From an uncultured Marinobacter sp. (GTDB taxonomy: Bacteria; Pseudomonadota; Gammaproteobacteria; Pseudomonadales; Oleiphilaceae): DNA of 64,000 nt. The stretch lies in contig NZ_CAJXKQ010000007.1 of NCBI RefSeq assembly GCF_913055835.1, positions 62,001 to 126,000 on the forward strand, in the 5' to 3' direction. The position numbers were made by a program, and so were the translations under genes. The notes below the pieces were generated by a model. It searched no databases. It was not told the DNA's origin and saw nothing but the letters and a program-made list of their open reading frames with translations. This document shows positions 48,020-56,317 of this stretch, piece after piece (position 1 is the stretch's first letter; each line of letters starts with the position of its first letter).

Positions 48020-49489
48020 ATGAAACGCCTGGGAACCCTGGATGCCTCTTGGCTGGCCGTAGAATCTGAAGACACACCCATGCACGTGGGTAACCTGCAG
48101 ATCTTTTCGCTACCGGAGGACGCCCCTGAAACCTTCCTCCGGGACATGGTGACCCGCATGAAGGAAACCGGCGATATTGCACCGCCCTGGGGTTACAAAC
48201 TGGCGTGGTCCGGAATGTTGGGCCGGGTACTGGCCCCGGCCTGGAAAGTCGACAAGAAAATCGACCTGGACTACCACGTGCGCCACTCCGCACTGCCCCG
48301 CCCCGGCGGTGAACGGGAGCTGGGTATTCTGGTATCGCGCCTGCACTCCAACCCCCTGGATTTTGCCCGCCCGCTCTGGGAGTGCCACGTTATCGAGGGC
48401 CTGGAGAACAACCGGTTTGCCCTGTACACCAAGATGCACCATTCCATGATTGATGGCATCAGCGGTGTTCGCCTGATGCAAAGGGTACTGACCACCGATC
48501 CCGACAAACGTGATATGCCGCCCCCCTGGTCGGTACGTCCGGAGCGTCGCCGCGGCAGCAAATCCGACTCCGAGGCCAGTGTGCCCGGCGCAGTTTCACA
48601 GGCCATGGAAGCCCTGAAACTTCAGGCGGATATGGCGCCACGTTTGTGGCAGGCGGGTAACCGGCTGGTCCATTCAGTACGTCATCCGGAAGATGGCCTC
48701 ACCGCGCCGTTTACCGGGCCCGTTTCCAAGATCAATCACCGGGTCACGGGCCAGCGCCGATTCGCCACCCAGCATTACCAGCTGGACCGGATCAAGGAGC
48801 TTGCCCATATATCCGGAGGTTCCCTGAACGACATTGTTCTGTATCTCTGCGGTACCGCGCTCAGGCGTTTTCTGTTGGAACAGGATGAGCTGCCAGACAT
48901 TCCGCTCACTGCCGGCATACCGGTGAACATACGGCCTTCCGATGACCAGGGCACGGGCACCCAGATCAGTTTCATGATCGCATCCCTGGCGACCGACGAG
49001 GCGGATCCGTTAACGCGTCTGCAGAACATCAAGACATCTACCCGCAGGGCCAAGGAGCACCTGCAAAAGCTGCCCAAAAGCGCCCTGACCCAATACACCA
49101 TGCTGTTGATGTCGCCCTACATCCTGCAGCTCATGTCTGGCCTTGGCGGAAGGATGCGCCCGGTGTTCAATGTTACGATTTCCAATGTACCGGGGCCCCA
49201 GCGAACCCTTTACTACGAGGGCGCGAAGCTGGAAGCCATGTACCCGGTATCCCTGATCGCACACGGCGGTGCGCTGAACATCACCTGCCTGAGCTATGAC
49301 GGATCACTGAACTTCGGCTACACCGGCTGCAGGGACACACTGCCAAGCATGCAGAGACTGGCGGTTTACACCGGTGAGGCGCTGGACGAACTGGAAAGCC
49401 TGATTCTGCCGCCAAAGGCCAAATCAAAAGCGGCGGCCAAGCCCAAGGCGCCACGAAAGCCGGCGACGAAAAAGAGTAAAGCAGACTGA
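48020..49489 (+). CDS. Wax ester synthase/acyl-CoA:diacylglycerol acyltransferase
   Basis: A 489-residue WS/DGAT that joins acyl-CoA to fatty alcohols or diacylglycerol to make storage lipid. The active-site motif HHSMIDG starts at residue 140, and the C-terminal NVTISNVPGPQRTLYYEGAKL is typical. ATG 48020 was chosen because family members begin near this MKRLGTLDASWL. The last 25 residues are a Lys/Ala/Pro-rich tail (KAKSKAAAKPKAPRKPATKK), which is unusual for the core enzyme. Marinobacter species are known wax ester makers. Confidence 0.93.
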   Translation: MKRLGTLDASWLAVESEDTPMHVGNLQIFSLPEDAPETFLRDMVTRMKETGDIAPPWGYKLAWSGMLGRVLAPAWKVDKKIDLDYHVRHSALPRPGGERELGILVSRLHSNPLDFARPLWECHVIEGLENNRFALYTKMHHSMIDGISGVRLMQRVLTTDPDKRDMPPPWSVRPERRRGSKSDSEASVPGAVSQAMEALKLQADMAPRLWQAGNRLVHSVRHPEDGLTAPFTGPVSKINHRVTGQRRFATQHYQLDRIKELAHISGGSLNDIVLYLCGTALRRFLLEQDELPDIPLTAGIPVNIRPSDDQGTGTQISFMIASLATDEADPLTRLQNIKTSTRRAKEHLQKLPKSALTQYTMLLMSPYILQLMSGLGGRMRPVFNVTISNVPGPQRTLYYEGAKLEAMYPVSLIAHGGALNITCLSYDGSLNFGYTGCRDTLPSMQRLAVYTGEALDELESLILPPKAKSKAAAKPKAPRKPATKKSKAD

Positions 49490-49501
49490 TCGAGTGTAGG
49501 A

Positions 49502-50128
49502 TCAGCCCGCACTTTGCCAGTGGGCAGCACCCACGAAAATCAGTTGAAGGAAGCGGGTGGTCCGCTTCCGGATCTGCTCTATCTGATAGTCGTCGTCGGC
49601 CGACACGCCGAGCAGATCGGTCAGGCTGAAGGCAACACTCCGCACCACCAGATCACAGGTCATATCCAGATCCTGGTCGGACAGGTGGTCGACCAGCCTC
49701 AGCCTGCGCAGGTCGTTGGCAAGCTCGCTGGCGAAGAAACGCATCTCGCTCCGGATACCTTCCTGCACCGCCCTGCTTTCACCGGCCAGTCCTTGAGCCA
49801 TAAACAGGAAAAAGCTCCGGTTCGCCTGGGCGTGGCTGATGAAGATGGCCACCGACTCCTCGATCAGTTTGTCCGCCTGCGACACGTTTGCCCGGGCCTC
49901 TCGCATCATCCTGCGCAGCACCAGCCCCAGCTCATCCACGAGCTGAAGCCCCAGATCGTCCATATTGCGGAAATGCCGGTAAAACGAGGTTGGCACCACG
50001 CCCGCCTGACGGGTCACTTCCCGGATACCAAGACTGGCAAAATGCCGCCCCTTGCCGACCAGCGTTAACGCCGCGCTCATCAGTTTTTCGCGGGTTTCAC
50101 CGGGCTTTCTGCGTTGTTTTTCCGCCAT
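49502..50128 (-). CDS. desT: TetR-family repressor, DesT/FabR-like
   Basis: A 208-residue TetR regulator with an N-terminal helix-turn-helix (LGIREVTRQAGVVPTSFYRHF), the variant sequence seen in FabR and DesT, which sense acyl-CoA or acyl-ACP saturation. It is divergent from a ferredoxin reductase and desaturase pair, the arrangement described for Pseudomonas DesT, DesC and DesB. Three similar palindromes lie in the 196-base divergent region, one 33 bases before its own ATG, which suggests autoregulation. Confidence 0.85.
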   Translation of the reverse strand: MAEKQRRKPGETREKLMSAALTLVGKGRHFASLGIREVTRQAGVVPTSFYRHFRNMDDLGLQLVDELGLVLRRMMREARANVSQADKLIEESVAIFISHAQANRSFFLFMAQGLAGESRAVQEGIRSEMRFFASELANDLRRLRLVDHLSDQDLDMTCDLVVRSVAFSLTDLLGVSADDDYQIEQIRKRTTRFLQLIFVGAAHWQSAG

Positions 50129-50160
50129 CTTTTGTCCGTACCGCCTGCCTTAAACGAATG

Positions 50161-50176
50161 GTTCACAAGTGTACAC
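50161..50176. promoter_or_regulatory. DesT-like operator A
   Basis: GTTCAC-AAGT-GTACAC, or GTGTAC-ACTT-GTGAAC on the other strand. It is nearest to the repressor gene and is the mirror form of operator C. Confidence 0.6.
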
Positions 50177-50254
50177 ATCCGAAAAAATAAAAGTACAGAA
50201 TGCTTGTCATTTCGAGCCATTACCAGCTGGTCCATTGTGACTTTAATTATCCGT

Positions 50255-50270
50255 GTGTACAGTCGTACAC
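50255..50270. promoter_or_regulatory. DesT-like operator B
   Basis: GTGTAC-AGTC-GTACAC is a perfect pair of six-base half sites, extended by T and A to seven. Its centre is 20 bp from that of operator C, about two helical turns. Confidence 0.6.
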
Positions 50271-50274
50271 ATTA

Positions 50275-50290
50275 GTGAACACTTGTACAC
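50275..50290. promoter_or_regulatory. DesT-like operator C
   Basis: GTGAAC-ACTT-GTACAC, with five of six half-site positions matching. The GTGAAC half recalls the published Pseudomonas DesT consensus (AGTGAAC-type arms). It lies 35 bases before the reductase start. Confidence 0.6.
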
Positions 50291-50324
50291 ATGGATAACG
50301 GAAAGCCTCAGGGAGGCACTCAGC

Positions 50325-51428
50325 ATGTTAGCGAGAAACACTCAGCACAAAGCACTGCAATGGCTTGGCAGGCAACTGTTCAACCGGAACGATCCAGAGG
50401 CATTTTTCGATCCTCTGCTCGAGCGCATCAATCCCATGTGGGTACAAGAGTACACACCGGCTCGAGTGGAACAGGTTCTCTTCGAGACCCGGGACACCCA
50501 AACCCTGGTTTTGAAACCGGCTCGACGCTGGTCCGGCTTCAGCGCGGGCCAACATGTGAACATCTGTGTTGAAGTTGATGGAGTCCGCCGCAAACGCACA
50601 TTCAGCCTTTCGAGTTCCCCCCTGCTCTGGCGGGAACAGGGGCTGGTCACCCTGACCATCAAACGCCTTCCGGGCGGACTGGTGACCAACTGGATTCACG
50701 ATCACCTGCAAACTGGTGCAGTCATCGGTCTGGGCGAGGCCTTTGGCGATTTTCTGATACCAGAACCGGCCCGGCCGGTCTTGTTCATTGTCGGCGGAAG
50801 CGGAATAACGCCAGTACTGAGCCAGCTTGAAACCATGGCGGCCCAGGATTACCGGGCACCAGTGACATTGCTGTATTTCGTTAGAACCCGCGATGACGTC
50901 ATCGCCCGGGAAAAGCTGCGAGCCCTGGAGGCACGCTACAGCGCCCTGACGCTCAACATCATTGCCACCAACGAGTCAGAAGAACCTCGCTATCTGCGTG
51001 ACCAGGATCTGGATGCGATACCGGGCCTCAAGGCACGACAGGTCTATTTATGCGGCCCAAAGGGCCTTATGGATCTGGCCCAGGATCTTCTCTACAAGCG
51101 AGGGTTTGCTGATTCGGATATACACAGCACGTTCTTCTCGGCCCCAGCCGCGAATCTGGGAAACGAAACACTCGGTGGTCAGGTTCAGTTTGAAAGCAGC
51201 CGGCTGGAGGTCGGTTCCGAGGGCGATGCCACCTTGCTGGAGATCGCCGAGGCCGCCGGCCTGAGCCCTCGCCACGGCTGCCGCATGGGCATTTGTCACC
51301 AGTGCAGTTGCCGGAAAACCACGGGAACCGTGATCAACCGCCTTACCGGCCAGGCCTCCGGCCCCGGCGAAGAGAACGTTCAGCTTTGTATCTCTGTGCC
51401 TCAGGGCCCGGTCTCACTCGACCTTTGA
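50325..51428 (+). CDS. Ferredoxin reductase with C-terminal [2Fe-2S] domain, desaturase electron donor
   Basis: A 367-residue flavoprotein. The FAD domain has RKRTFSLSSSP, the NAD(P)H domain has FIVGGSGITPVLSQL and VYLCGPKGLMD, and the C-terminal plant-type ferredoxin domain has HGCRMGICHQCSC with a final cysteine in VQLCIS. ATG 50325 has GGGAGG nine bases upstream; an upstream frame would run through the operators. It is 53 bases before the desaturase and fits the DesC role of passing electrons to it. Confidence 0.92.
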   Translation: MLARNTQHKALQWLGRQLFNRNDPEAFFDPLLERINPMWVQEYTPARVEQVLFETRDTQTLVLKPARRWSGFSAGQHVNICVEVDGVRRKRTFSLSSSPLLWREQGLVTLTIKRLPGGLVTNWIHDHLQTGAVIGLGEAFGDFLIPEPARPVLFIVGGSGITPVLSQLETMAAQDYRAPVTLLYFVRTRDDVIAREKLRALEARYSALTLNIIATNESEEPRYLRDQDLDAIPGLKARQVYLCGPKGLMDLAQDLLYKRGFADSDIHSTFFSAPAANLGNETLGGQVQFESSRLEVGSEGDATLLEIAEAAGLSPRHGCRMGICHQCSCRKTTGTVINRLTGQASGPGEENVQLCISVPQGPVSLDL

Positions 51429-51481
51429 GAATCCACACCCGTTTTTACCGCGGAGCCACATAGCACCGCAGGGAGATCACC

Positions 51482-52555
51482 ATGAAAAAGATGACCGAAG
51501 CGCAACTTGCAGAACTTGAAACCGATCTAAACGCGATCCGGGACGAGGTTCTTGCAGACCTCGGCGAACGAGACGCACGATACATCCGCCGAATGGTCCG
51601 TCTGCACCGAAGCCTCGAAGCAGGCGGGCGAATCATGATGCCGTTCGGTTTCCTGCCTCCGGTGTTCGTTGCCGCCACTGTAACCCTGGGCGTTGCGAAG
51701 ATCCTGGAGAACATGGAGATCGGCCACAATGTCATGCACGGCCAGTATGACTGGATGAACGACCCGAGCCTGCACTCCCAGACCTATGAATGGGACACGG
51801 TGTGCACGGGAGACTCATGGCGCCGTACCCATAATTACGAACATCACACCTACACCAACATCATCGGCAAGGACCGCGACTACGGCTACGCCGTGCTGCG
51901 ACTCACTGATGATGAGCCCTGGAAACCCTGGCACGCGCTGCAATTCATCAACTACATCCTGCTGAGCGTATTTTTCCAGTGGGGGGTGGGACTGCACGAG
52001 TTGGAAACAGAAAAACTTCGCAGCCGGGAAATAAGCTGGCGCGAGAAGCTTCCGTTTCTGCAAGAGTTTGCTCGCAAGGGTGGTCGGCAGGCGTTCAAGG
52101 ACTACGTCTTTTTCCCGCTGCTCACCTTCCCGGTGGCTCCCATTGTTCTGGCGGGGAACGTGGGCGCCAATCTGATCCGCAATCTCTGGTCATCCACGGT
52201 GATTTTCTGTGGCCACTTTACCCAGGACGCAGAGACCTTTACCGAGGAAGAGTGCGAGGGCGAGAGCAAGGGCCACTGGTATTTGCGCCAGCTAACAGGG
52301 TCCTCAAACTTCACCGGGGGCCGCTGGCTGCATATTCTGAGCGGGCATTTGAGCTACCAGGTGGAGCACCACGTGTTCCCGGACCTGCCCGCACACCGGT
52401 ATCCGGAAATTTCCGGGAAGGTTCAGGCGGTGTGTCGAAAGCACGGTATCCACTACAACACGGGTAGCTTTGCGAAGCAGTACAGCACGGTTTTGAAGCG
52501 GATACTCCGGCATTCACTGCCGGAGAAATTGGCGGCAAGGGCCGGAACGGCCTGA
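51482..52555 (+). CDS. Membrane fatty acid (acyl-CoA) desaturase
   Basis: A 357-residue di-iron desaturase. Three histidine boxes are visible: GHNVMHGQYD, HNYEHHTYT and YQVEHHVFPD. Hydrophobic segments at residues about 45-65, 155-175 and 215-240 would cross the inner membrane. With the reductase it should introduce a double bond into acyl chains, as DesB does in Pseudomonas, under the DesT-like repressor. The position of the double bond cannot be told from sequence. Confidence 0.92.
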   Translation: MKKMTEAQLAELETDLNAIRDEVLADLGERDARYIRRMVRLHRSLEAGGRIMMPFGFLPPVFVAATVTLGVAKILENMEIGHNVMHGQYDWMNDPSLHSQTYEWDTVCTGDSWRRTHNYEHHTYTNIIGKDRDYGYAVLRLTDDEPWKPWHALQFINYILLSVFFQWGVGLHELETEKLRSREISWREKLPFLQEFARKGGRQAFKDYVFFPLLTFPVAPIVLAGNVGANLIRNLWSSTVIFCGHFTQDAETFTEEECEGESKGHWYLRQLTGSSNFTGGRWLHILSGHLSYQVEHHVFPDLPAHRYPEISGKVQAVCRKHGIHYNTGSFAKQYSTVLKRILRHSLPEKLAARAGTA

Positions 52556-52566
52556 CAGAGAAGGAG

Positions 52567-52595
52567 TGGCCGGGCGCTGAAGACGCGCCTGGCCA
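52567..52595. terminator. Hairpin between the desaturase and nsrR genes
   Basis: TGGCCGGGCGC and GCGCCTGGCCA pair at 10 of 11 positions around a seven-base loop in the 42-base gap between convergent genes. There is no clear T tract. Confidence 0.5.
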
Positions 52596-52597
52596 TA

Positions 52598-53035
52598 TCA
52601 GGCTATCTGCAGCAATCTCAACAACTGCGGCCGATGCTGATCCTGAATAACGTCAGCCAGAGTATATTTGTCGAGTACTTCAAGAAACGCCTTCAAGGCC
52701 TCACCAAACATCGATTTCAGGCCACACACGGGGGTTATCTTGCAGGCATTCTTGGAGGAGAAACACTCCACAATGCTCAGATCCTGTTCGGTTTCCCGTA
52801 CCAGGATACCAACGTTAATATCCGACGGCGCACGATGCAGACGCATCCCCCCTTTCTTACCCCGGATGGTTTCAATGTAGCCCTTCTTGTTCAACTGATG
52901 CACCACCTTCATAAGGTGGTTCTTGGAAATGTCATAGCTGTCGGCGATTTCCTGAATGGTGGCCAGACGATCACCCTGAACTGCCAGATATATCAGAACT
53001 CGAAGTGAATAATCCGTGTAGCGGGTGATGTGCAT
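52598..53035 (-). CDS. nsrR: NO-responsive Rrf2-family repressor NsrR
   Basis: A 145-residue Rrf2 regulator. The winged helix is at the N-terminus (TRYTDYSLRVLIYLAVQ; QEIADSYDISKNHLMKVVHQL). The three iron-sulfur cysteines are C91, C98 and C104, within ECFSSKNACKITPVC, the NsrR spacing. NO destroys the cluster and releases the DNA. An NsrR-like box lies upstream of the nearby qNOR gene, which makes that gene the likely target. Confidence 0.92.
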   Translation of the reverse strand: MHITRYTDYSLRVLIYLAVQGDRLATIQEIADSYDISKNHLMKVVHQLNKKGYIETIRGKKGGMRLHRAPSDINVGILVRETEQDLSIVECFSSKNACKITPVCGLKSMFGEALKAFLEVLDKYTLADVIQDQHRPQLLRLLQIA

Positions 53036-53063
53036 TCAAAACTCCAGTCGTTATCGCGATCGT

Positions 53064-53456
53064 TCAGTAAGAAGGACGGGTCACCAGGTAACACGCGGTG
53101 CCGCACAAAAATACACCAGAAACGCCCAGTACCAACCCGGACGCCCCAAGGGCAAACAGCATTCCCCAACTCAGCGCCATCATGCTGCATGCCAGCACCT
53201 TCGCCCGTGTTGGCACGGCCCTGCGTGTACGCCACTGATCAATGGCGGGGCCGAACCTGGGGTGCTCTTCCAGCCACTGAGCAAAAGCCGGAGACCCCTT
53301 GCTGGCAAAAAATGCGGCCAACAAAACAAAGGGCGTTGTGGGCAGTAACGGCAACACCACTCCGGCGGCAGCTAGGGCCACTGACATATACGCAAGAATG
53401 CGGAATCCGGTTTTCCCAAAACGGTCGCCCATGGCGGGGTTCTCACCAAGGTTCAT
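53064..53456 (-). CDS. YbaN/DUF454 family membrane protein
   Basis: A protein of about 130 residues with DUF454 features: GFRILAYMSVALAAAGVVLPLLPTTPFVLLAAFFASKGSP, covering two membrane segments joined by the LLPTTPF motif, then EEHPRFGPAID and a second membrane pair. Start choice is uncertain: ATG 53456, ATG 53432 or a TTG at 53483 that overlaps the upstream stop. It lies between nsrR and a 74-residue membrane protein gene, which suggests a link to the NO response. The function is unknown. Confidence 0.75.
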   Translation of the reverse strand: MNLGENPAMGDRFGKTGFRILAYMSVALAAAGVVLPLLPTTPFVLLAAFFASKGSPAFAQWLEEHPRFGPAIDQWRTRRAVPTRAKVLACSMMALSWGMLFALGASGLVLGVSGVFLCGTACYLVTRPSY

Positions 53457-53479
53457 AACTGCATCTATTCTACCGGGAT

Positions 53480-53704
53480 TCAATGAACAGGTCTGCCCAA
53501 ACGGCTAAGAAAAACCAGACGCGCCACATAGGCCACCTTGACACCGACCGCAAAAACCAGGGTTCCGATGTGAGCGGCAATTTGCACAGATAGCGCAAGC
53601 GCGCCCGCCAATGGGTATGCGAGCAGAATCGTAACCATCAAGCCCAGCACTGACAGACCCAGGGCGCTGTTTGCTGTGAAAAGCCACTTTTCGTATTCAC
53701 TCAT
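53480..53704 (-). CDS. Small membrane protein next to ybaN
   Basis: A 74-residue protein with two predicted membrane segments (LSVLGLMVTILLAYPLAGALA and IGTLVFAVGVKVAYVARLVF). I do not recognise the family. The ATG at 53704 and the end overlap with the ybaN frame indicate a short leftward operon with ybaN and perhaps nsrR. Its position opposite norZ may put it under the same NO control. Confidence 0.55.
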   Translation of the reverse strand: MSEYEKWLFTANSALGLSVLGLMVTILLAYPLAGALALSVQIAAHIGTLVFAVGVKVAYVARLVFLSRLGRPVH

Positions 53705-53840
53705 GATCTCACCTATAACATTTATCTAATTTGCATCTTAATACTAAGTCGACGCCAGGGAAAAATCAAACCGTAGAACTTTTCCACCAGGGCGCGTCCC
53801 TTACCCCAACTACGACTTTCGATATACCCACAAAATAAAT

Positions 53841-53869
53841 TTGACACCCTAGATACATCAAATCAAAAT
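53841..53869 (+). promoter_or_regulatory. Candidate norZ promoter
   Basis: TTGACA at 53841-53846 and CAAAAT at 53864-53869 are separated by 17 bases. The -35 is perfect and the -10 matches four of six positions. It lies just upstream of the NsrR-like box, a place where a repressor could block transcription. Confidence 0.45.
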
Positions 53870-53878
53870 TCCGGCATA

Positions 53879-53901
53879 AAGATTTATCTGAAATAAATGT
53901 T
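53879..53901 (+). promoter_or_regulatory. NsrR-binding box upstream of norZ
   Basis: AAGATTTATCT and AAATAAATGTT flank a central G. The two 11-base halves match each other at 9 of 11 positions and follow the known NsrR 11-1-11 pattern (AAGATGYATTT type). The site ends 18 bases before the leader ORF. Confidence 0.7.
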
Positions 53902-53919
53902 TGTTGAGGAGACAGTGCT

Positions 53920-53973
53920 ATGAAACAGAAAGACGCCTACTCGATTCAACTGGGAGGAGCGAGCCATGGCTAA
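53920..53973 (+). CDS. 17-residue leader ORF overlapping the norZ start
   Basis: ATG at 53920 follows GAGGAGA with normal spacing and opens a frame reading MKQKDAYSIQLGGASHG. Its stop at 53971-53973 lies inside the norZ start region (ATGGCTAA overlap of eight bases), and it contains the norZ ribosome site GGGAGGAG. This layout suggests translational coupling. It could be chance, and no peptide function is implied. Confidence 0.45.
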   Translation: MKQKDAYSIQLGGASHG

Positions 53974-56257
53974 ATACCGCCGCCTATGGTTTTTACTGAT
54001 CGGGATCCTGGCAGTAACCTTCACGCTGCTGGGATATTTCGGTGCGGAGGTGTATCGCGAGGCACCGCCGATTCCAGAGCAGGTTGTATCCGCCGATGGC
54101 GACACCCTGATGACCGAGGAAAGCATTCTTGACGGGCAGACTGCCTGGCAGTCCGTCGGCGGTATGCAGCTTGGCTCAATCTGGGGCCACGGCGCCTACC
54201 AGGCACCGGACTGGACCGCCGACTGGCTGCACCGGGAACTGGAGACCTGGCTGGAAATCGCCGCCCGGGAAGAGTACGGACAGGACTGGCACAGCCTAAG
54301 CGGGCAACAGCAAAACGCCCTGAAGTACGACCTGAAAACCGAGTACCGCACCAATACCTACGACGCCGCAACCAGCACCCTGCACCTTTCCGAACGCAGG
54401 GTCGAGGCGATTGCCGAAACCGCCGACTACTACAGCCGCCTGTTCAGCGATGCACCGGAACTGCAGTCTACCCGCGAAAACTACGCCATGAAGGAAAACA
54501 CCCTGCCCAGCGCCGAGCGTCGTGAGCGGATGACCGAGTTTTTCTTCTGGACCGCCTGGGCCGCCGCTACCGAGCGCCCGGATAGTAACGTTACCTACAC
54601 CAACAACTGGCCTCACGAGCCGCTGATCGATAACAGACCAAGCGGCGAGAATGTGGTCTGGTCGTTAATTAGCGTGGTTCTGCTGATTGCCGGTGTCGGT
54701 GGCCTGATCTGGGCCTGGGCCTTCCTTCGCAAAGAGGATGAGGAGCCGAAGGCCCCAATCAAGGATCCCCTCAGTGCGGTCGGGCTGACTCCTTCCCAGA
54801 AAGCACTGGGCAAATACCTCCTGCTGGTCGTTGGCCTGTTTACACTCCAGGTCATGCTTGGCGGCTTCACTGCTCACTATACGGTTGAAGGCCAGGGCTT
54901 CTACGGCATCGAAACGTCCGAGTGGTTCCCCTACTCCCTGATGCGTACCTGGCATATTCAGTCTGCCATGTTCTGGATTGCCACCGGTTTCCTCGCCGCC
55001 GGGCTGTTCCTCGCCCCCATTATCAATGGCGGCAAAGATCCCAAGTTCCAGAAACTGGGTGTTGATGTGTTGTTCTGGGCACTGGTGGCTGTGGTTGCCG
55101 GTTCGTTTATTGGCAACTTCCTCGCCATCAACCAGATCATGCCGGCCAACCTCAGCTTCATGCTGGGTCACCAGGGTTACGAGTATGTCGACCTGGGCCG
55201 CCTCTGGCAGATCGGCAAGTTCCTCGGCATCGTGTTCTGGCTGGTGCTGATGCTGCGCGGTATTGTCCCGGCGCTGCGCCAGCCTGGTGACAAGAACCTG
55301 CTGGCCCTGCTCACAGCGTCAGTAGTTGCCATCGGACTGTTCTACGGAGCCGGCTTTTTCTACGGAGAACGTACGCATATCTCGATCATGGAGTACTGGC
55401 GCTGGTGGATTGTCCACCTGTGGGTAGAAGGCTTCTTTGAAGTGTTCGCAACCACAGCCCTCGCTTTCATCTTCTGCAGCATGGGCCTGGTGTCCCGCAC
55501 TGTAGCGACATCGGCCAGCCTGGCATCCGCCAGCCTGTTCATGCTTGGCGGTGTGCCCGGCACCTTCCACCACCTGTATTTCTCCGGCACCACAACGCCG
55601 GTGATGGCTGTTGGCGCCACCTTCAGTGCGCTGGAAGTGGTACCGCTGGTGGTTCTCGGCTACGAAGCCTGGGAAAACTGGCGCCTGAAATCCCGTGCCC
55701 CGTGGATGGAAAATATCCGCTGGCCGCTGACATTCTTTGTGGCAGTTGCCTTCTGGAACATGCTCGGTGCCGGCGTGCTCGGCTTCATGATCAACCCGCC
55801 CATCGCGCTGTATTACATCCAGGGCCTGAACACCACGCCCACCCATGCCCACGCAGCCCTGTTCGGTGTATACGGCTTCCTGGCCCTGGGCTTCGCACTG
55901 ATGATCCTGCGTTACATCCGCCCGCGCATTGTTTTTGACGAGCGCCTCATGAAAGTCGGCTTCTGGTGGCTGAACATTGGCCTGGTTCTGATGCTGTTCA
56001 CCAGCCTGTTGCCGGTCGGGTTCATCCAGTTCATCGCCAGCGCCAGCGAGGGTCTCTGGTACGCACGCAGCGAGGCATTCATGCAGAGCGATATCCTGCA
56101 GACCCTGCGCTGGGTCAGAACCATTGGCGACGTGGTCTTCATCGTCGGCGCCCTCGCCGTCACCTGGCAGGTGGTAAAAGGGGTCTTCTTCCCGGATCTG
56201 GAGCCGGTTGCCCTGGAAACTGATGAAAACGGCGCAGCCAGCAAGCTAAGCGCCTGA
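53966..56257 (+). CDS. norZ: Quinol-dependent nitric oxide reductase (qNOR)
   Basis: A 763-residue single-subunit NO reductase that reduces two NO to N2O with electrons from quinol. A membrane helix near the N-terminus and a soluble domain (residues about 35-220) are followed by a 12-segment heme-copper oxidase-like core. The core motifs include MRTWHIQSAMFWIATGF, HLWVEGFFEVFATT, FHHLYFSGTTTPVM and NTTPTHAHAALFGVYGF, which hold the heme and FeB histidines. The fused N-terminal domain distinguishes it from cytochrome c-dependent NorBC. NsrR likely controls it. Confidence 0.95.
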   Translation: MAKYRRLWFLLIGILAVTFTLLGYFGAEVYREAPPIPEQVVSADGDTLMTEESILDGQTAWQSVGGMQLGSIWGHGAYQAPDWTADWLHRELETWLEIAAREEYGQDWHSLSGQQQNALKYDLKTEYRTNTYDAATSTLHLSERRVEAIAETADYYSRLFSDAPELQSTRENYAMKENTLPSAERRERMTEFFFWTAWAAATERPDSNVTYTNNWPHEPLIDNRPSGENVVWSLISVVLLIAGVGGLIWAWAFLRKEDEEPKAPIKDPLSAVGLTPSQKALGKYLLLVVGLFTLQVMLGGFTAHYTVEGQGFYGIETSEWFPYSLMRTWHIQSAMFWIATGFLAAGLFLAPIINGGKDPKFQKLGVDVLFWALVAVVAGSFIGNFLAINQIMPANLSFMLGHQGYEYVDLGRLWQIGKFLGIVFWLVLMLRGIVPALRQPGDKNLLALLTASVVAIGLFYGAGFFYGERTHISIMEYWRWWIVHLWVEGFFEVFATTALAFIFCSMGLVSRTVATSASLASASLFMLGGVPGTFHHLYFSGTTTPVMAVGATFSALEVVPLVVLGYEAWENWRLKSRAPWMENIRWPLTFFVAVAFWNMLGAGVLGFMINPPIALYYIQGLNTTPTHAHAALFGVYGFLALGFALMILRYIRPRIVFDERLMKVGFWWLNIGLVLMLFTSLLPVGFIQFIASASEGLWYARSEAFMQSDILQTLRWVRTIGDVVFIVGALAVTWQVVKGVFFPDLEPVALETDENGAASKLSA

Positions 56258-56317
56258 TAAAACAAATGCGGGCCATGGAAGGCCCCTCTCTTTGAACCTC
56301 AACCAAGGAGTGCTGTC

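Noticed and set aside
53841..53863. FNR/Dnr-type site upstream of norZ (TTGAC then ATCAA)
   Set aside because: The half sites are too far apart for the TTGAT-N4-ATCAA pattern. The TTGACA is better read as a -35 element.
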